Below, piece by piece: positions 57,742-64,000 of a DNA stretch of 64,000 nucleotides (within the stretch, counting starts at the first letter, position 1; every line of letters starts with the position of its first letter). The position numbers and the translations under genes are program-made. Origin of the DNA: Paragonimus westermani (lineage: Eukaryota > Platyhelminthes > Trematoda > Plagiorchiida > Troglotrematidae); the NCBI GenBank assembly GCA_008508345.1, contig QNGE01000131.1, positions 118,468 to 182,467 on the forward strand. Reading direction: 5' to 3'. The notes under the pieces were generated by a model. It saw nothing but the letters and a program-made list of their open reading frames with translations, made no database searches and had not been told where the DNA came from.

Positions 57742-60700
57742 GCTTTGTTTCACAACTATTGCAAAGCCACTTTGTGTAGGAGCTGTGATTAGTAAATTGA
57801 TAAAACTATCTTCCTATGTTTTACATCTTATGATACAATCGACAAACTAAATCCTTAATCCCTAGTTAATTAACACTCGCGCCCTCCTGAACCCCTGACA
57901 TTGTGTGTCTGTGTACAATGGGAACGATGCCAGGAGTATTCGGAAACCCATACAGGTCTGACCAATCTCACTATTCCTAAGTACCTAGTGTCTGCGATAA
58001 ATTTGTTGCCAGAAGCCTTTCATACTTAACCCGGTTTCACTTTACAGACCTGTCTCCATACCACTCTAACCCATCAACACATCCTAAAATGACTTATTCA
58101 TTCTTTAGCGATTGACTGTACTTCATTTCTCAAGAAGATTTTTCAGTAAACATTCAGGTTTGCCATTCACCATGTGGGCGTATGCAGCATTTTTTAAATG
58201 AACGCATTCTGATTCAGTCAAACAGAAGTTTGCAGCAATAGACAAGATAAGCCTATTTATCACACTTCCATTTCTCAACAATATGGGCTTAAACCTGTAC
58301 TTGTGACCATAGAGTTCTGAAGTCACAATGATACTAAAGTGCACACGAAAAATGTGAGTTCTCATAAATCTAGTGGGAGACAGTAGATCATACAATCATT
58401 CACGATAATTAAAATCAACCGTTGATATTTGACGATTATGGGGCCAATAGTGGTGGATGACCGGCAAAATTTTGGACGATTGCCCAGATCAAATAGTCTA
58501 GACCCCAACTGGCTGTGCGCTACTCATGAATTAAATGAGAGGGCAACCAAGAAGAAACAAACAAAAGGGTAGTAAACAATGTATGGGTTGATTTCAACCT
58601 CTAATGAAAGGCCAGCAAAATACTGTTCCGTTTACACACAAACATGACCATCAGTGTCATATGAGAATGGAAAGATGTCTAAATGAATATGAAGTCCGTA
58701 TCTCACAAACCATATAGTGTGCGTTCAGTCTGATTTCGTAATCGCGTGTCCCAAGTCAGGGTTACCCCACTCACGGCTCAAACACGGAAAGGGAGTCTCC
58801 AGCTTTCACATAAAATATGACGAAAGAATTGCAACTGATTCTGAAAACTTTTGTCTGAAATGTCACGGTGCGTGCACCGTGAAAGCAAACAAACAGCAGC
58901 TCTGTAAATGCGCGTAACACGGCGTCTGCGAGAAAGATTCTTCGTGTATTCCAGTGCTCTGCTATACTAATGGTCATTACTACACACATAGCTCATTCAC
59001 ACAAAGACAAGTAAAGTAACGAATCTGATTAACCACTGTCTTTCGTAACGTTTCCAGATTTCGACTCAGAGTGTCCTGAGGGTCCTAACCTGGGGAGAGA
59101 GCCGGAACAATCGTTCTTAACGCGGCAGTACTTGTTTCTATCCATCTATACTGAACAGTTGTGACCAGCCCGTAACCTAAGCCTGTGAAACGGAAGCTTA
59201 ACAAAAGTGTAGGCGGTGAAATAAAGAATGATCGTCTGATATTTTCGTAATATGTGCTATATAAGGCTCTGCACCCCTTTCAAGACCACAAGCCACAATG
59301 AACACACCTGTGGGGGCCCACACGGAGGATCTCACCGTTGTAAATAAACCAGTGGAAAATATCCGGTAACAGTTTGGAAAGTCCCATTATGAAACAAGTC
59401 ATTCAATTCGAAAGTATTAGGTGGCCTCATGAAGGTAATAAGGGAATACAACTTCCAAAGTAAACGCGAAACAATGGCTGCTTATCTTCAGGAACTTGGG
59501 TTGTTACACCAATCAATCTATGAACGACAACTCTCAGACAACTTAACATGACCGTGATTGAAATTTAACCCCGAAGGTGCGTATTGTCGAAAGTAAGGTG
59601 TCGACGGGGAGGTAGATCAAATGGTAGGAAGCTGTGCAACATGTTCAGAGGCCGTAAAGCCAGAGAATAAAAGAGACACCTATAACTGACCAGCAAAACG
59701 GTGAGCAGTGGCTGCATAACGATTTCAGATGATCAATCAAAGAGGTGTAACAGTTGTTAGTCACTGGTACTCATTCCAAGTGACTAGAGATTTACCACGT
59801 GGGCAACATGACATCCAACTCTGCAGTGATACACCTGGAACATCAAAGGGCGAGAGCGGTCGTGATTTACCTGAATCTCTTAAAAGTTACATGTGACAGA
59901 CGCCGCTGGCCTCAAAGGAGCATTCGCAGTAAATTGCGCAAGGTAAATGATTGATCGACAGCTCCAAACAAGCAGCTCTCAAGGTGTCCGGTGAAGGAAC
60001 GTTCACATACGTAAATCAGATGTAACTCGGACGCAAGTGTTTATTTACCACAAAACCAAGCACTAATCGAATGTGTCGCGAACTACTACAGAAGTAGTGA
60101 GTCCAACACTTATCGCGAGATTAGCATACCTCAAATACAACCTCAGATGTTTTGAAATGTCCTCGAATTCCGGTACCACGAAACCAGATGAAGATCAACA
60201 CTTACCTGAAGGTGGAAGGGAACGATCACGGATAACACAGGAATCTTCGCACAGACTGGCTCGGAACGTGAATCAACTCAGTTTCTGGGATATAAAAAAG
60301 TCCATAACATTAAACTTGGTCTCCCACTTGAAAACACTAAATACCTTTGAAGCGTAAAGCACTCAGAGAAAGGCCGGTTTTCAAACTATTCCTACGCCAG
60401 TTAAGAGTTTGTAAGACATCAAATTCAGGGGAGATGATAAAGGAAAATATGACTGTGCGCCGAAAGTTTCCTCTATTCACTTTGGACATAACGTCTCCAC
60501 CCCTGTCGCCATTAACACTACTACTTATTCGACCTTAAATCGCGCGATGCCCTCTATGAGAGGGCTGACACAAATGCGTCCTACATTGATGGAACTCACA
60601 TGCAGATGATCCACATTCACGCAAAAACGACTCACTGATTGTACATTGTTGGCAAATCAGCATGTAGGGCAAACGTACTTAGTTTATCTCCTTAAATGGC

Positions 60701-63639
60701 CACTTTCCGCTGTCGTTCTGGATGAATTAGTTTGCGTTTTCACTGGGTTAAACAAGTAAGGACTGGCCGAACTAAAATTGTGCATCCCGAACATTATTCG
60801 GGTACGTTACTAGGCGCTCGTGAAAGTTTTAGTTGGACACATCTTGTGAAGTTAACCGCAAACGGTTGAATAAACATAGAAACAGGTACATCTGAACTGG
60901 AAGATTGTGCCACTAATACACACAAAAAAGAGTGGCGCCAGTATACAGATGTGAACCGCAGCAGTTCAGGTGAAGGACAGAAACAACTTCCAGCTATTCC
61001 CGTTTCGACACCTGTGTTCGGTTGTACGCATCAAACTGCACCAAGTGGTAGATAACAGGGGTTGAGAAGCGGAGATCTAGTGGCAATGATTCAGATGGTT
61101 TGCACAGTCCTTACGGGATTCACAAATCTAAGTTGAGGAGACCAAAACAAGTGATGTTGACCCAGTGTACCAAATACACAGAAAAACGGACTTTTTAATT
61201 ACGACATACAATTTGGGTTTCACTCTGTGAAAGCGGATTTGTATCAATCTCGATGCACACCATAATTAAGAAGCTGCATCAACAGCGATAGGATCATGAA
61301 AAATGAAACAGCGATTCGTACCTCTAGGAACAGAGCAGCCTTCCTCAAGCTCTGAGATCTACCTGGAGGTTGGTAGTCCAGTATACAGGGTGACCCCGGC
61401 TGCGCACGAAGGAAGGTGTGCACTGTCTTCTAACACTCGACCACCGATATCAGCGTTCAGTCGTATGCAATGGGTGGTAGTGACGGTTAAACAACAGCGA
61501 CCTTAGAAAGTGGATATCTCGTGTCAATAGTCAAACGGGTTCATCTACTTCGTATCTGAGGGTCACTCAGTTGGCTGGTGAATGCAATAATGAAGCGAAG
61601 TAAGAGTCTGTCACTAAGTAATTTCTTTGCTGTAACCGCAATCGTCTAGTTTAGGAGCAAAAGTAAACAAACGTTGATGTAAAGGTACAGAAATGAGGAT
61701 AGCAGCAGTATCTCATCCACCATAGGTTGTAATCATTCTTCTAATTGGGCTCCCGGCAATTTCCATTGTCCCCAACTGCAAACATAAAGTGAGAAGGTGG
61801 CCAACAGAGATTGGTGGCGTGGAGGTTTTCCTGTAACCGGACTGTCCACAAAATAAGGGCAATTTATGAAGCAGAGCAGTCATAGCTAACCTGTAGTTCT
61901 CTTACTTACGTTTGCAACGCGATTTCTGCATACCTGCCGCTAAGTTCCTTCTGGTTAAATTACGACTATTTCTACTCCTGGCTGTATAACATTTAAACAA
62001 AGATGTTAAAAGCTGATGTATCACTGTTAATGATGACGACAATAGTGTGCACTGGAACAGGGAAAAGATTGCAGGAGTGGGAGAGATTATGAAAGAAGAG
62101 AAAGAACGAATAGGTGGTCGCCATGAAGAAATTTAATTGAGTATAAGTTTGGTTAGTTCGGGTAATCTACCAACCGCCAAAACCATTGCCTGTTACGTCC
62201 CCTGATCATCACATAGCATCAATCGTCACATCGTACGGTTAGCTAGAGACTTCTGAACTGTAATTCACCTCACGTAGTTCGTACAAAAAAGACTACTGCA
62301 AACATCGAGAGAGCAATACGAAATCCTGCACTTCCATCCGTTTCAAGGAAACATGATCTCAAACTCCAGGCGAACACCAAACACTACGAAACGGGTGAAG
62401 TAAGTAACGTGTGCATGCAAAGTGGATGGAAGAACACGAGTTCTGATCAGCCGAACCTAACTGACTCTCTGGGACGCACAGCAGTCGGAGAAGACCACAT
62501 AAAACTGTACAAAGCCAAATGCATTTCGAACAATGAGAGAGAGGATCAAGTATCCGATTCAAAGAAAGGAGTAAGTCACAATTTTAAATGTTAAGCGGAA
62601 TGAATCGTGAACACTATTCCTAAATGTTCGAAGATAACGTACATGTTCCATTCTCGGAATCTTGATGTATGTGAATATCCGAACATAAGGAAGCTTCTGA
62701 CGGTAAAGAAGACAACTTTAAAGGACACTACAGGTGCGGTAACAGCTCGTAAGGGAACAAGTATTGGATGTTTGCAATGCCACAACAAGTTTCTAGAACA
62801 ACATAGTAGGTTAAAAGGCAGTTCTATGAATACGTAGGTCACATACATCATTCGCTGTTGTCTACGTAAAAATGTCCATGAACAGATAATTCTTAAATCG
62901 ATGCAATGGAGACGGATAGATTAGTGATACCAGGTAGCAAAACGTTACTAGTTCACTGAGATCAAATTGCGAATCTGAAAATCATCACTGAACGCACCAA
63001 CCAAAGAACAAAACAGTGATCGCTAATGCTATTACCTCAATATCACAATTGTCCGTGCAGAATACAAACTATGTTTTTGTTCACTCTCGTCCCAAATTAT
63101 ATCAGTTGTTTATGCATACATGCCCAACAGATCTAATCAAACGACAACAGTACATTAGTAATGAGAAACAGCCGGCAGGAAAGTTGGCATTAGACAAGTA
63201 TGGACTGTAGGCACCAGGAGCAAATAGGTGAATAGTTAGCAGCAAAACATGCACAATAGATCGACAGAGATTGTATTCGGGTAAATAGTCGATGGTGCGG
63301 AGAGGGATCAGTAAGAGGCATTGAGAGATGAAGAAATGCACATCGTGACCAACACCGACTAAAACGTGGACTGTCAAGATAAAGCCAACTTGATGACCGT
63401 CACAGAGCAATTGTGGATGGATGGTTAGAGTGACTAGCAGCCCTGATAAGCAAAGTTGCATAAAGTTGAGAAGCATTTCATATTCAGTCAATCAGTGTAC
63501 GCCCTGCTGAGTGACCCAGTTAAAACCGAGGTGAACGGGCAATTTGGAAACTACCCACGAGTGGATTCGGGTGAAGGACTGGCTGCGACCAATCGATTGT
63601 GACAATTGTGAGAGCATTGTTGCAACGGTCAATAGGGTT
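57742..63639. other. No gene identified; 5' intron or upstream region of the kinase
   Basis: About 5.9 kb scanned on both strands. Open frames are short and lack motifs (for example 58395-58123 and 62851-62591 on the minus strand, 60073-60357 on the plus strand). The first kinase exon, if within the window, would be here on the minus strand but I could not find a convincing one. Confidence 0.5.
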
Positions 63640-64000
63640 GCCTAGACCAGCGTGGACCGCAGTTCACATCTCGGTACCGGTGAAAATATGCATCAAATAG
63701 AAGCTGTGACAGAAACCAAACTAGTGGTTCCTTACGAAGGCGGCCGACTGAAAAGTTTGTGGTGGATTGCCAGGTCGGGGGTGCGAGTTTTCGAACGCTC
63801 GGCCGAATACCTCAACGTGGGGGGGAGTTGCGTTCGAAAACCTGCCGCGATCGGATCAAGCACAACGTGCGCGACCGGATGAGTCATCGCTCGACTAGAT
63901 CGGACCAACGGGCGAGGCAGGGCAGGCGAAATACGACAGACGGCCAGATCGGAGGCGTGGTTTTTCCAACATTCAGAGGAACATCTCGACACGATGTTGG
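63640..64000. repeat. GC-rich stretch, probable dispersed repeat
   Basis: Composition shifts to clearly GC-rich, with repeated GATCGGA words and a run of seven Gs at 63820-63826. Both strands are open for 76-86 codons, a common effect of high GC rather than evidence of coding. It resembles the kind of multi-copy sequence spread through fluke genomes, but I cannot name a family. Confidence 0.35.

Noticed and set aside
1..64000. Prokaryotic features: operons, CRISPR array, prophage
   Set aside because: No spaced direct repeats of CRISPR type, no dense coding and no ribosome-binding sites; consensus GT-AG introns in a conserved kinase show a eukaryotic nuclear origin.

Overview
The window reads as nuclear DNA of a flatworm, most likely a digenean trematode. 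It has multi-kilobase introns, several lineages of Penelope-like retroelement (PLE), degraded APE-type LINEs, and a tRNA-headed SINE carrying a hammerhead-ribozyme core like the Smα SINEs of schistosomes. Base composition looks less AT-rich than schistosome DNA by eye. The species cannot be fixed from the sequence. Nothing bacterial, such as operons, Shine-Dalgarno sites or CRISPR, is visible.

One host gene dominates. On the minus strand, ten exons from 56187 down to 3232 assemble in a single frame, with consensus splice sites and matching phases at every join, into a PFTAIRE-class cyclin-dependent kinase (CDK14/Eip63E family). The exons are 56187-56009, 53171-52823, 46962-46883, 43258-43164, 36898-36836, 36672-36428, 20779-20686, 12437-12038, 8172-6404 and 4125-3232. 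The start codon lies upstream, probably beyond the window. The in-window product is about 1388 residues. After an N-terminal Ser/Arg-rich segment comes a complete kinase domain (glycine loop, catalytic Lys, PFTAIRE helix, [11 protein letters not shown]). It carries a Ser-rich insertion after the CMGC insert, then a low-complexity C-terminal tail of about 890 residues encoded by just two exons. PFTAIRE kinases I know end soon after the kinase domain, so this tail is the main novelty.

Mobile elements, mostly in its introns: 1-2260 LINE copy 1, downstream of and convergent with the kinase; 18.7-20.2 kb a decayed PLE; 27.1-27.8 kb a LINE RT fragment; 33.2-36.0 kb LINE copy 2, same family as copy 1; 38.8-41.2 kb a nearly full-length PLE with RT and GIY-YIG regions; 43.9-44.3 kb a perfect-axis palindrome beside a LINE tail; 53.77-54.84 kb a recent PLE fragment whose GIY-YIG domain lies between two apparently identical 332-bp arms in inverted orientation; 56.9-57.7 kb a cluster of four SINE copies with ribozyme cores. 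From 57.75 to 63.6 kb I see no gene; the last 360 bases are GC-rich and look like a dispersed repeat.

The kinase transcript therefore has to splice out introns that contain a 332-bp hairpin, hammerhead-related SINEs and three PLE lineages. PLE arms carry promoter-like motifs (five CCAAT boxes, nuclear-receptor half-site repeats, a TATA box), so the elements may also affect the host gene's expression.
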